Of a stretch of DNA of 7,539 nucleotides, positions 1 to 6,724 are shown piece after piece. Where the stretch lies: positions 1-7,539 of the forward strand of contig JASGEH010000121.1 of NCBI GenBank assembly GCA_047606565.1, written 5' to 3'. The DNA comes from Comamonas_F sp047606565 (GTDB lineage: Bacteria > Pseudomonadota > Gammaproteobacteria > Burkholderiales > Burkholderiaceae_C). A program made the position numbers and the translations under genes. Every line of letters begins with the position of its first letter. Positions within the stretch are counted from its first letter, which is position 1. The notes beneath the pieces are model-generated. The model had not been told where the DNA came from and made no database searches. It worked only from the letters and a program-made list of their open reading frames with translations.

Positions 1-5
1 ACCGC

Positions 6-1460
6 ATGACGCGGCCCCCGCAGGGCGGCACGGCAGGCGCCCTCGCGGCACCCGCGCCAGCCGCTCCAGCCGCGCCGCCCACGCCCGCCGAAGACGGCCT
101 GCCCCAGCCGCGCCGAACCTGGGCGGTGCTGGCGGTCTCGCTGGCCATCATCCTCAGCGTGCTCGACGGCACCCTGGCCAACGTCGCGCTGCCCACCATC
201 GCGCGCGACCTTCAGGCCAGCCCGCAGGCCGCGGTCTGGATCGTCAACGCCTACCAGCTCGCCATCATCGCCACCCTGCTGCCGCTGGCCGCGCTGGGCG
301 AAAGCGTGGGCTACCGGCGCGTGTTCAGCGCCGGCGTGGTGCTGTTCACGCTGGCCTCGCTGGCCTGCGCGCTGGCCGGCAACATCGAGGCGCTGGTGGC
401 CGCGCGCGTGGTGCAGGGCCTGGGCGCCGGCGCCATCATGTGCTGCACCTCGGCGCTGCTGCGCTTCACCTACCCGGCCGCCAGTTTCGGCAAGGGCATC
501 GCGCGCAACGCCTTCGTGGTCACGCTGTCGTCGGCCGCCGGGCCGTCGATCTGCGCGGCCGTGCTGGCGGTGGCCGACTGGCCGTGGCTGTTCGTGCTCA
601 ACCTGCCGATCGGCATCGCCGCGCTGTGCGCCTGCCGCCACCTGCCGGCCACGCCCCGGCTGGCGCGCCGTTTCGACGGCTGGAGCATCGCCCTCAACGC
701 CCTGGGCATGTGCCTGGGCATCGTCGGCCTCGACCTGCTGCCGCACCGGCCCGCACTGGCGCTGCCGCTGATCGCCGCCGCCGTGCTGGCGATCGGGCTG
801 CTGGTGCGGCGCAGCGCCGGCCAGCCCGCGCCGCTGCTGCCGCTGGACCTGCTGCGCATCCAGCGTTTTCGCTGGGCCATCTCGGCCTCGTTCTGCATGT
901 TCGCCGCGCAGATGTGCGCCTTTGTGGCGCTGCCCTTCTACCTGCAATACACGCTGGGGCGCAGCGCGGTGGAAACCGGCCTGCTGATGACCGCCTGGCC
1001 GATCGGCTCGTCGGTCACCAATCTGGCGGTGGCGCAGGTGGTCGACCGCCTGCGCGCCGAAACCCTGTGCGTGGCCGGCGCCGCGCTGCTGATCGCCGGA
1101 TTGGCCACCTGCGCCGCGCTGCCGGCTGCCGCCGCCGACGGCTGGCTGGCCGCCGCCCTGCTGGTCGCCGGCGTCGGCTTTGGCTGCTTCCAGGCCCCCA
1201 ACAACCGCGACATGCTGTCGGCCCCGCCACGCGCGCGCAGCGGTGCGGCCGGCGGCATGCAGGCCACCGCGCGCGTCAACGGCCAGACCTGGGGCGCGGC
1301 CGCCGCCGGTTTATGCTTCGCGCTCGCCGCCGCGCAGGGCGCCACGCTGGCGCTGGCCGGCGCCATCGGCTTCACCGCGCTGGCCATGGGCATCAACCTG
1401 GTGCGCCGCCAGGTCGTGCCGCCGCCGCGCCAGCCCGCCGCCCCCGATCACCGCAACTGA
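6..1460 (+). CDS. MFS drug-efflux-type transporter, DHA2 (EmrB/QacA/SmvA-like) family
   Basis: An inner-membrane protein of 484 residues that probably exports drugs or other small molecules by proton antiport. The sequence shows an Ala/Pro-rich cytoplasmic tail (about residues 9-30), then roughly 14 hydrophobic segments between residues 38 and 466, the layout of the 14-helix DHA2 family. Family marks are VLDGTLANVALP in helix 1 (residues 52-63, with Asp54 in the membrane), a motif-A-like loop GESVGYRRVF (98-107), in which the usual D-R pair is replaced as in SmvA-like members, and ARVVQGLGAG (133-142, the Arg of motif B). FQAPNNRDML (395-404) lies in a late loop. The ATG lies 5 bases into the window, so no ribosome-binding site can be seen and a start further upstream cannot be excluded. 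serB follows 17 bases after the stop. The substrate cannot be told from sequence. Confidence 0.9.
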   Translation: MTRPPQGGTAGALAAPAPAAPAAPPTPAEDGLPQPRRTWAVLAVSLAIILSVLDGTLANVALPTIARDLQASPQAAVWIVNAYQLAIIATLLPLAALGESVGYRRVFSAGVVLFTLASLACALAGNIEALVAARVVQGLGAGAIMCCTSALLRFTYPAASFGKGIARNAFVVTLSSAAGPSICAAVLAVADWPWLFVLNLPIGIAALCACRHLPATPRLARRFDGWSIALNALGMCLGIVGLDLLPHRPALALPLIAAAVLAIGLLVRRSAGQPAPLLPLDLLRIQRFRWAISASFCMFAAQMCAFVALPFYLQYTLGRSAVETGLLMTAWPIGSSVTNLAVAQVVDRLRAETLCVAGAALLIAGLATCAALPAAAADGWLAAALLVAGVGFGCFQAPNNRDMLSAPPRARSGAAGGMQATARVNGQTWGAAAAGLCFALAAAQGATLALAGAIGFTALAMGINLVRRQVVPPPRQPAAPDHRN

Positions 1461-1477
1461 ACCCCTCCATTCCCATC

Positions 1478-2191
1478 ATGAGCAACACGCAGGAAATCTC
1501 GCCCGGCCTGGTCATCCAGGGCATCCAGCCGCCGCTGGCGCTGGCCGACTACAAGCTGATCGCGTTCGACATGGACTCGACGCTGATCAACATCGAATGC
1601 ATCGACGAGATCGCCGACGCCGTCGGCAAGAAGGCCGAGGTCGCCGCCATCACCGAGGCCACCATGCGCGGCGAGATCGCCAGCTTCCGCGACAGCCTGC
1701 GCCAGCGCGTGGCGCTGCTCAAGGGCGTGCCGGTGAGCGCGCTGCAAGCGGTCTACGACCAGCGCCTGCGCCTGAATCCCGGCGCCGAGGCGCTGGTGCA
1801 GGCCTGCCAGCAGGCCGGCCTCAAGGTGCTGCTGGTCTCCGGCGGCTTCACCTTCTTCGCCGAGAAGCTGCGCCAGCGGCTGGGCCTGGACTTCGTGCGC
1901 GCCAACCAGCTGGAACAGGACAATGGCGTGCTCACCGGCGCCGTCGTGCGGCAGGACTGGGGCGACGTCTGCGACGGCGACATCAAGCGCCGCACGCTGC
2001 TGGGGCTGGCCTCGCTGCTGGGCATCAGCCCGGCGCAGACCATCGCCGTGGGCGACGGCTCCAACGACATCCCGATGATGGAAGCCGCCGGCCTGTCGGT
2101 CGCCTACCACGCCAAGCCGCGCGTGCGCGTGGGCGCCAAGGTGGCCATCAACCAGGGCGGCCTCGACCGGCTGCTCGAAGTGCTGCGCTGA
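1478..2191 (+). CDS. serB: Phosphoserine phosphatase SerB (short form)
   Basis: Catalyses hydrolysis of O-phospho-L-serine to L-serine, the last step of the phosphorylated serine pathway, in the cytoplasm. The 237-residue protein is a HAD-superfamily phosphatase. Motif I is DMDST (31-35), where Asp31 is the expected phosphoryl-accepting nucleophile and Asp33 the acid/base. Glu40 and Arg77 match substrate-contact positions of the family, motif II is SGG (121-123), the conserved Lys is at about 170, and motif III is GDGSND (192-197) for Mg2+ binding. It lacks the N-terminal regulatory-type domain of the 322-residue E. coli enzyme, which is usual for short SerB proteins of betaproteobacteria. 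The ATG was chosen because it begins just after the upstream stop and gives the expected N-terminus; the open frame continues far upstream but only as a shadow of the transporter. No clear Shine-Dalgarno sequence precedes it, so translation may be coupled to the upstream gene. Confidence 0.96.
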   Translation: MSNTQEISPGLVIQGIQPPLALADYKLIAFDMDSTLINIECIDEIADAVGKKAEVAAITEATMRGEIASFRDSLRQRVALLKGVPVSALQAVYDQRLRLNPGAEALVQACQQAGLKVLLVSGGFTFFAEKLRQRLGLDFVRANQLEQDNGVLTGAVVRQDWGDVCDGDIKRRTLLGLASLLGISPAQTIAVGDGSNDIPMMEAAGLSVAYHAKPRVRVGAKVAINQGGLDRLLEVLR

Positions 2192-2202
2192 AGCAGCCGC
2201 AC

Positions 2203-2219
2203 GGCGGCCCCGGGCCGCC
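2203..2219 (+). promoter_or_regulatory. Perfect GC-rich inverted repeat between serB and the ABC gene
   Basis: Two 8-base arms, GGCGGCCC and GGGCCGCC, are exact reverse complements around a single C, so the RNA would fold into a very stable all-GC hairpin with a small loop. It starts 11 bases after the serB stop and ends 5 bases before the GGAG ribosome-binding site of the next gene. No T-run follows directly (the first, TTTT, lies about 14 bases on), so it is not a canonical intrinsic terminator. It might stabilise the serB message, attenuate, or influence ribosome loading. The function is inferred only. Confidence 0.4.
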
Positions 2220-2224
2220 AGACT

Positions 2225-2228
2225 GGAG
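2225..2228 (+). promoter_or_regulatory. Ribosome-binding site deciding a TTG start
   Basis: GGAG lies 7 bases before the TTG at 2236. No such element stands before the first in-frame ATG (at 2314), so this site supports the TTG as the start of the ABC transporter. Confidence 0.6.
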
Positions 2229-2235
2229 ACCCATT

Positions 2236-4083
2236 TTGTTTCAGTGGTTCGAAAAGCGGCTGCCGCCCTTCGGCAAGACCGAGGACGAGGACGCCGCCGC
2301 AGCCGCCCGGCCGATGCCGGCGCGGCTGCTGCCCTTCATCTGGGCCAGCACCGAAGGCGCGCGCGGCTGGCTGCTGGCGATGATGGTGCTGACGGCGCTC
2401 ACCGGCGTCTTCGAAGCCTGGCTCTACGCCACCCTCGGCACCCTGGTCGACCGCCTGCAGGCCGCGCCGCCCTCCGGCTTCTGGGCGGCGCAGCGCGGCG
2501 AGCTGCTGCTGATCGCCGCCGTGCTGGTGGGCAGCGTGGTGATGATTGCGCTGCAGACGCTGTTCAAGCACCAGACGCTGTCCGGCAACTTCCCCATGCT
2601 GCTGCGCTGGCGCTTCCACCGCTGGCTGCTCGACCAGAGCCTGGGCTTCTTCCAGGACGAATTCGCCGGCCGCATCTCGGCCAAGGTCATGCAGACGGCG
2701 CTGTCGGTACGCGACATCTGCGTCATCGTGGGCGACGTGCTGACCTTCATCGCCATCACCTTCACCGCCATGGCGGTGGTGGTGGGCGGCTTCGACAGCG
2801 CGCTGCTACTGCCCTTCCTGCTGTGGGTGGCGCTGTACCTGGCGATGGTGGCCTTCTTCGTGCCGCGCCTGGGCGCCTCAGCCAAGGCGCAGGCCAGCGC
2901 GCGCTCGCTCATGACCGGCCGCATCACCGACGCCTACACCAACATCGCCACCGTCAAGCTGTTCTCGCACGCCGGCCGCGAGGCCGACTACGCGCGCAGC
3001 GCCATGCGCGAGTTCCTGGCCACGGTCAACCGCCAGATGCGGCTGGTCAGCGGCTTCGAGATCGTCAACCACGCGCTCATGATGCTGCTGATCCTGTCGA
3101 CCGCGGGCGTGGCCATCCACCTGTGGGTCGGCGGCCAGGTCGGCGTTGGCGCGGTGGCCGCGGCCACCGCCATGGCGCTGCGGCTGGTCGGCCTGTCGCA
3201 CTGGATTCTGTGGGAGGCGGCGGCGCTGTTCGAGCACCTGGGCACGGTGCAGGACGGCCTCAACACCATCGCACGCGGTCAGGCCGTGCGCGACGCGCCC
3301 AGCGCGGTTCGGTTGCAGGTGCCGCGCGGCGAGGTGCGGCTGGAGCAGGTGCGCTTCGGCTACGGCGCCGGCCAGCCGGTGCTCGACGGCCTGACGCTTG
3401 CCATCCGCCCGGGCGAGAAGATCGGCCTGGTCGGCCGCTCGGGCGCGGGCAAGTCCACCATCGTCAACCTGCTGCTGCGCTTCTACGACGTCGAGGGCGG
3501 CCGCATCCTGATCGACGGCCAGGACATCGCCGGCGTCACCCAGGAAAGCCTGCGCGCGCAGATCGGCATGGTCACGCAGGACACCGCGCTGCTGCACCGC
3601 TCGGTGCGCGAGAACATCCTCTACGGCCGGCCCGACGCCAGCGACGCCGACATGCAGCGCGCCGCGCGCCAGGCGCATGCCGACACCTTCATCGCCGGCC
3701 TGAAGGACGCGCAGGGCCGCAGCGGCTACGACGTCCACGTCGGCGAGCGCGGTGTGAAACTCTCGGGCGGCCAGCGCCAGCGCATCGCCATCGCGCGCGT
3801 GATGCTCAAGGACGCGCCCATCCTGCTGCTCGACGAGGCCACCAGCGCGCTCGACTCCGAGGTCGAGGCCGCCATCCAGGGCAGCCTCGACACGCTGATG
3901 CAGGGCAAGACCGTGATCGCCATCGCCCACCGCCTGTCCACCATCGCCGCCATGGACCGGCTGATCGTGCTCGACCAGGGCCGCATCGCCGAGCAAGGCA
4001 GCCACGCCGAACTGCTGGCGCACGGCGGCATCTACGCGCGGCTGTGGGCGCACCAAAGCGGCGGATTCCTGGATCAGGACTGA
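2236..4083 (+). CDS. ABC exporter half-transporter (fused membrane and ATPase domains, MsbA/MdlB class)
   Basis: A 615-residue inner-membrane exporter subunit expected to work as a dimer and to move a lipid, peptide or hydrophobic compound outwards using ATP. The membrane domain occupies about residues 45-345, with clear helices near 45-67, 90-110, 162-184, 188-209 and 279-298. The ATPase domain follows: A-loop Tyr376, Walker A GRSGAGKST (400-408, Lys406), Q-loop Gln448, signature LSGGQ (509-513), Walker B ILLLDE with Asp533 and catalytic Glu534, and H-loop His565. All catalytic elements are intact. The TTG start is preferred: it has a GGAG site 7 bases upstream and yields an N-terminus FQWFEKRLPPFG that resembles, from memory, related Burkholderiales exporters. 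ATG at 2314 would remove 26 residues including an acidic stretch (TEDED). It lies 44 bases after serB and converges on queF. The substrate is not deducible. Confidence 0.92.
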   Translation: MFQWFEKRLPPFGKTEDEDAAAAARPMPARLLPFIWASTEGARGWLLAMMVLTALTGVFEAWLYATLGTLVDRLQAAPPSGFWAAQRGELLLIAAVLVGSVVMIALQTLFKHQTLSGNFPMLLRWRFHRWLLDQSLGFFQDEFAGRISAKVMQTALSVRDICVIVGDVLTFIAITFTAMAVVVGGFDSALLLPFLLWVALYLAMVAFFVPRLGASAKAQASARSLMTGRITDAYTNIATVKLFSHAGREADYARSAMREFLATVNRQMRLVSGFEIVNHALMMLLILSTAGVAIHLWVGGQVGVGAVAAATAMALRLVGLSHWILWEAAALFEHLGTVQDGLNTIARGQAVRDAPSAVRLQVPRGEVRLEQVRFGYGAGQPVLDGLTLAIRPGEKIGLVGRSGAGKSTIVNLLLRFYDVEGGRILIDGQDIAGVTQESLRAQIGMVTQDTALLHRSVRENILYGRPDASDADMQRAARQAHADTFIAGLKDAQGRSGYDVHVGERGVKLSGGQRQRIAIARVMLKDAPILLLDEATSALDSEVEAAIQGSLDTLMQGKTVIAIAHRLSTIAAMDRLIVLDQGRIAEQGSHAELLAHGGIYARLWAHQSGGFLDQD

Positions 4084-4088
4084 GGCGA

Positions 4089-4109
4089 CCCGCCCGGGGC
4101 CGGCGCGGG
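4089..4109 (+). terminator. Possible weak terminator hairpin after the ABC gene
   Basis: CCCGC (4089-4093) can pair with GCGGG (4105-4109), extended by CC/GG (4094-4095 with 4102-4103) past one bulged C. It begins 6 bases after the ABC stop, in the 68-base spacer between two convergent genes, where a terminator is expected. Only ATT follows rather than a real U-run, so this is a weak candidate. Confidence 0.25.
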
Positions 4110-4130
4110 ATTGACGCCGAGCAGCCGGTA

Positions 4131-4142
4131 CAGCGGCCGCTG
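4131..4142. repeat. 12-bp perfect palindrome in the convergent spacer
   Basis: CAGCGGCCGCTG is its own reverse complement and sits 10 bases past the queF stop on the - strand. It could form a short hairpin at the end of the yaaA-queF transcript, but the arms leave almost no loop and no T-run follows in either direction. It may be chance in GC-rich DNA. Confidence 0.3.
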
Positions 4143-4151
4143 GCGCACGCC

Positions 4152-5009
4152 CTACTGCCGCGCCGTGCGCACCGGCTTGGGCAGGGCCTGCGGCCCGCTG
4201 CTGCGCCAGGGGCTGATGTCCAGCCCGCCGCGGCGCGTGTAGCGCGCGTAGACGGCCAGCTTCAGCGGCTTGCAGCGCTGCCAGAGGTCCATGTAGATGC
4301 GCTCGACGCACTGCTCGTGGAACTCGTTGTGGTTGCGAAAGCTCACCAGGTACTGCAGCAGCCGCTCCTGGTCGATCTGCGGGCCGGTGTAGGCGATCTG
4401 CACGCTGCCCCAGTCGGGCTGGCCGGTGACCAGGCAATTGCTCTTGAGCAGGTTGGAGGTCAGCACCTCGGTCACCGGTGCCTCGCCGGCCTGCGCGCGC
4501 AGCAGGTCGGGCGCCGGGGTGTAGCGGTCGCAGGCGATGTCCAGCCGGTCCAGGCTGAGGCCGTCGAGTTCGTGGATGGGCTGGGCGTCGAAGTCCTCCG
4601 GCAACACCAGCCGCACGCCCACGCTGGCGCCGGCGGCCGCGCTGAGATCGGCCTGCAGCGTCTCGCGCAGCACCTCGGCGCTGGCCAGCGGCGTGTTGTT
4701 GAAGCTGTTGAGGTAGAGCTTGAAGGATTTGCTCTCGATGATGTGGGGCGAGTCGCACGGCACCGTCACCTGGGCCAGCGCCACCTGCGGCTTGCCGCGC
4801 AGGTTGAGCCAGCTCAGTTCGTAGGCGGTCCACAGGTCGGCGCCGACGAAAGGCAGCGTGCCCTGAATGCCGATCTCGTCGCGCTTGCCCTGGCGCGCGA
4901 TGGGAAACAGCAGGCTGGGGTCGTACTGGTCGGCATAGGCCGAGGCCTTGCCGAGCTGCGACTGTTCGGGCGTGTTGGGGCTGGCGGGGGAAGGGGTGGA
5001 AGAAGACAT
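4152..5009 (-). CDS. queF: NADPH-dependent 7-cyano-7-deazaguanine (preQ0) reductase, bimodular QueF
   Basis: Reduces the nitrile of preQ0 to the aminomethyl group of preQ1 with two NADPH, a cytoplasmic step in making queuosine for the tRNA wobble base. At 285 residues it matches the bimodular (E. coli YqcD-type, about 282 residues) rather than the short YkvM type. Visible signatures are the substrate/cofactor motif ESKS (92-95), catalytic Cys192 in SNCLVTGQPDWG with Asp199, and FHE (230-232), whose His231 and Glu232 bind preQ0. These sit two residues beyond the E. coli positions 190, 197, 229 and 230. The C-terminus VRTARQ is family-like. The ATG at 5009 is preferred although no Shine-Dalgarno is visible, because the dioxygenase stop lies only 2 bases before it (TGAACATG), implying translational coupling. 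The frame stays open far upstream but only as a shadow of the dioxygenase gene. Last gene of the yaaA operon. Confidence 0.96.
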   Translation of the reverse strand: MSSSTPSPASPNTPEQSQLGKASAYADQYDPSLLFPIARQGKRDEIGIQGTLPFVGADLWTAYELSWLNLRGKPQVALAQVTVPCDSPHIIESKSFKLYLNSFNNTPLASAEVLRETLQADLSAAAGASVGVRLVLPEDFDAQPIHELDGLSLDRLDIACDRYTPAPDLLRAQAGEAPVTEVLTSNLLKSNCLVTGQPDWGSVQIAYTGPQIDQERLLQYLVSFRNHNEFHEQCVERIYMDLWQRCKPLKLAVYARYTRRGGLDISPWRSSGPQALPKPVRTARQ

Positions 5010-5011
5010 GT

Positions 5012-5854
5012 TCAGTTGAATTCGCGCACCCGCAGCCACTTGGTGGCGATCCACTTCTCGCCCGCGATGACGGGGGCGCCGCCGTGCAGGGTGCGGCTGG
5101 ACGGATCGGGCCGGGGGTAGGAGAAGAACACCGCCTGGCCGCGCCGGGGCGCGACTTCGAGGCCGATGTCGGGGAAGGTGGTGCCGCCGCCCTGCTCCGG
5201 CTCGTTGAGGTAGATCACCACCGTGGCCACGCGCTGGCCGCCGCGCGCCAGGATGCGCGGCGTGCCGGGCTCGTGCGGGTCGAAGTAGTCGTAGTGCGGC
5301 TTGTATTCGGCGCCGACGCCGTAGCGCAGCACCTGCAGGCCCTCGCCGTTCTCGACCGGCCAGCGCAGCAGCCGGGCGATGCGGGCCTCGATGCGCCGCA
5401 CCACCTCGTTTTCGGCGCGCGCGAAGAACATGCCGCTGCTGGTGCGGTCGTCGTTGACTTCCTCGCCGCCAGTCAGGGTGGCCACGGTCAGCGAGCGCGC
5501 CATGCGCGGCCGCGCGGCCTCGATCAGCGCCGCGCACTCCGCTGCGTCGAGCAGGTCGCCGAAGACCACGATGCGCGGCTGCTCCAAGCGCGCCAGCACG
5601 TGCACGCGGCGGTCGCCGGCGTCGATGACGAGCGGCGAGGAAGACAGGTCCGGTCCGGGCTCGCCGGGCGTGTCGCCCTCGGCCCGCAGCGACTCGCCGG
5701 CCTGCGCGCCCAGGGTCTCGTCGAGCGCGCGCGCGGCCACCGGGGCCAGCCAGCCGGCCGCCTCCATGCTGGCCTGCAGGGCCGCGCGCGGCTGCCCGGC
5801 CTCGGTCTGGGCGCGGATCCACTGCTGCAGTTCGGGCGTGGCGGTCTGGCTCAT
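5012..5854 (-). CDS. 2-oxoglutarate/Fe(II)-dependent dioxygenase, prolyl 4-hydroxylase type
   Basis: A predicted soluble 280-residue hydroxylase that would use O2, Fe(II) and 2-oxoglutarate, releasing succinate and CO2. The C-terminal half (about 95-278) has the P4H double-stranded beta-helix signature: RYGVGAEYKPHYDYF (177-191) with metal ligands His187 and Asp189, GGGTTFP (222-228), the distal ligand His257 in RTLHGG, and Lys267, ten residues later in GEKWIATKW, positioned to bind the 2-oxoglutarate carboxylate. Residues 5-48 form a separate helical region (TPELQQWIRAQ, then AALQASMEAAGW) that resembles a small UBA-like three-helix fold. A low-complexity linker follows (about 50-75). The ATG at 5854 is chosen over an earlier one at 5953 because it has GGAG 8 bases upstream and because the earlier start would overlap yaaA by 65 bases. 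It lies 34 bases after yaaA and 2 before queF. The substrate is unknown; a protein proline is one possibility. Confidence 0.88.
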   Translation of the reverse strand: MSQTATPELQQWIRAQTEAGQPRAALQASMEAAGWLAPVAARALDETLGAQAGESLRAEGDTPGEPGPDLSSSPLVIDAGDRRVHVLARLEQPRIVVFGDLLDAAECAALIEAARPRMARSLTVATLTGGEEVNDDRTSSGMFFARAENEVVRRIEARIARLLRWPVENGEGLQVLRYGVGAEYKPHYDYFDPHEPGTPRILARGGQRVATVVIYLNEPEQGGGTTFPDIGLEVAPRRGQAVFFSYPRPDPSSRTLHGGAPVIAGEKWIATKWLRVREFN

Positions 5855-5862
5855 CGGTGCGG

Positions 5863-5866
5863 CTCC
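5863..5866 (-). promoter_or_regulatory. Ribosome-binding site of the dioxygenase gene
   Basis: On the - strand GGAG stands 8 bases before the ATG at 5854. It decides the start in favour of the N-terminus MSQTATPELQ over the longer reading that begins inside yaaA. Confidence 0.65.
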
Positions 5867-5888
5867 GGTTGGCGGGCGATCCGCACCG

Positions 5889-6677
5889 TCAGTCCGCCAG
5901 GCGGCGGCGGAACACCAGCCGGTCGGGGCCGGAGGCCTCGGGCACGTGGGCATAGCCTTCGAGGTCGAAGCCCTCCAGCCCGCGCGGTGTGGCGATGCGG
6001 TGGGTGATGGCGTAGCGCGTCATCAGCCCGCGCGCGCGCTTGGCGAGAAAGCTGATGACCTTGTACTGGCCGTTCTTCCAGTCCTCGAACACGCACTCAA
6101 CCACGCGGGCCTTGAGCACCTTGCGGTCGACCGACTTGAAATACTCCTGCGAAGCCAGGTTGACCAGCACCGGCGTGGCGTCGGCCTGCAGCGCGGTGTT
6201 GAGGTAGTCGGCCAGCGTGCTGCCCCAGAACTGGTAGAGGTTGGTGCCCCGGGGGGTGGGCAGCCGGGTGCCCATTTCCAGCCGGTAGGGCTGCATCAGG
6301 TCCAGCGGCCGCAGCACGCCGTACAGGCCGCTGAGCAGGCCGACGTGGCGCTGCGCCCAGTCCAGGTCGGCCAGCGACAGGCCGCGCGCGTTCAGCCCCT
6401 CGTACACGTCGCCGTTGAAGGCCAGCACCGCCTGGCGCGCGTTGGCGGGCGTGAACTTGGGGCTCCAGGCCAGGTAGCGCGCGACGTTGAGGGCCGACAG
6501 CGCGTCGCTCAGGCTCATCAGCTCGGCGATCTGCTGCGGCGACTTCTCGCGCAGCACGGCGATCAACTCGCGGCTGCGGTCGAGGAACTGCGGCTGGGTA
6601 TGCGGCAGACCGGCCAGCGCGGCGGGCAGCGGCGTTTCATAGTCCAGCGCCTTGGCCGGGGACAACACGAACAACAT
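5889..6677 (-). CDS. yaaA: Peroxide stress protein YaaA (DUF328/UPF0246)
   Basis: In E. coli, YaaA is induced by hydrogen peroxide through OxyR and protects DNA and proteins by keeping unincorporated intracellular iron low; its biochemical activity is less clear, and DNA binding has been reported. The 262-residue protein here is close to the E. coli length (about 258). Family blocks are evident: LSPAKALDY at the N-terminus (5-13), FNGDVYEGL (87-95), LSGLYGVLRPLDLMQPYRLE (115-134), NLASQEYFK (173-181), and a basic C-terminal stretch KRARG (213-217). The ATG at 6677 has AAGGG 7 bases upstream. It is the first gene of a - strand cluster with the dioxygenase and queF, and is divergent from a second transporter. 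A palindrome overlapping a -10-like element stands upstream, so local regulation is plausible, but I see no clear OxyR site. Confidence 0.95.
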   Translation of the reverse strand: MLFVLSPAKALDYETPLPAALAGLPHTQPQFLDRSRELIAVLREKSPQQIAELMSLSDALSALNVARYLAWSPKFTPANARQAVLAFNGDVYEGLNARGLSLADLDWAQRHVGLLSGLYGVLRPLDLMQPYRLEMGTRLPTPRGTNLYQFWGSTLADYLNTALQADATPVLVNLASQEYFKSVDRKVLKARVVECVFEDWKNGQYKVISFLAKRARGLMTRYAITHRIATPRGLEGFDLEGYAHVPEASGPDRLVFRRRLAD

Positions 6678-6684
6678 GGCGATT

Positions 6685-6690
6685 CCCTTC
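6685..6690 (-). promoter_or_regulatory. Ribosome-binding site of yaaA
   Basis: GAAGGG on the - strand, 7 bases before the ATG at 6677. Confidence 0.6.
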
Positions 6691-6711
6691 GAGATTCACT
6701 GCGGATAACCT

Positions 6712-6724
6712 GCCGATTATCGGC
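6712..6724. promoter_or_regulatory. Operator-like 13-bp palindrome in the divergent yaaA/MFS spacer
   Basis: GCCGAT-T-ATCGGC is a perfect inverted repeat with 6-base arms. A second, overlapping inverted repeat, GATAA-N8-TTATC, spans 6704-6721. Both lie in the AT-richest part of the 95-base spacer between two divergent start codons, where a regulator could act on either gene. Binding is inferred only. Confidence 0.4.
6716..6721 (-). promoter_or_regulatory. Candidate -10 element for the yaaA operon
   Basis: GATAAT on the - strand matches 5 of 6 positions of TATAAT and would give a leader of roughly 30 bases before the yaaA ATG. No good -35 hexamer is seen at 16-18 bases, so an activator may be needed or the call may be wrong. 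It lies inside the palindrome at 6712-6724. Confidence 0.35.

Noticed and set aside
440..1477. An upstream in-frame extension of SerB
   Set aside because: This part is the +1 shadow of the MFS gene, rich in Arg/Ala/Gly. SerB is complete from 1478.
2878..4833. A 651-codon open frame on the - strand
   Set aside because: It is antisense to the ABC transporter and runs across the spacer into queF in the wrong frame. Its translation is repetitive Ala/Arg/Gly/Gln text with no domain, as expected of a shadow in GC-rich DNA.
5010..5014. A preQ1 riboswitch ahead of queF
   Set aside because: queF starts 2 bases after the preceding stop, leaving no leader to hold one, and the 95-base spacer ahead of yaaA shows no recognisable preQ1 aptamer.
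2244..5120. A 958-codon open frame on the + strand
   Set aside because: It overlaps the ABC gene in another frame and then runs antisense through queF. It is Arg/Ala/Gly-rich with no motif, while the overlapped genes have complete catalytic motifs.
4152..5822. A possible 556-residue fusion ending in QueF
   Set aside because: The QueF frame happens to remain open through the dioxygenase gene. Only the last 285 residues look like protein, and the standard QueF length fits a start at 5009.
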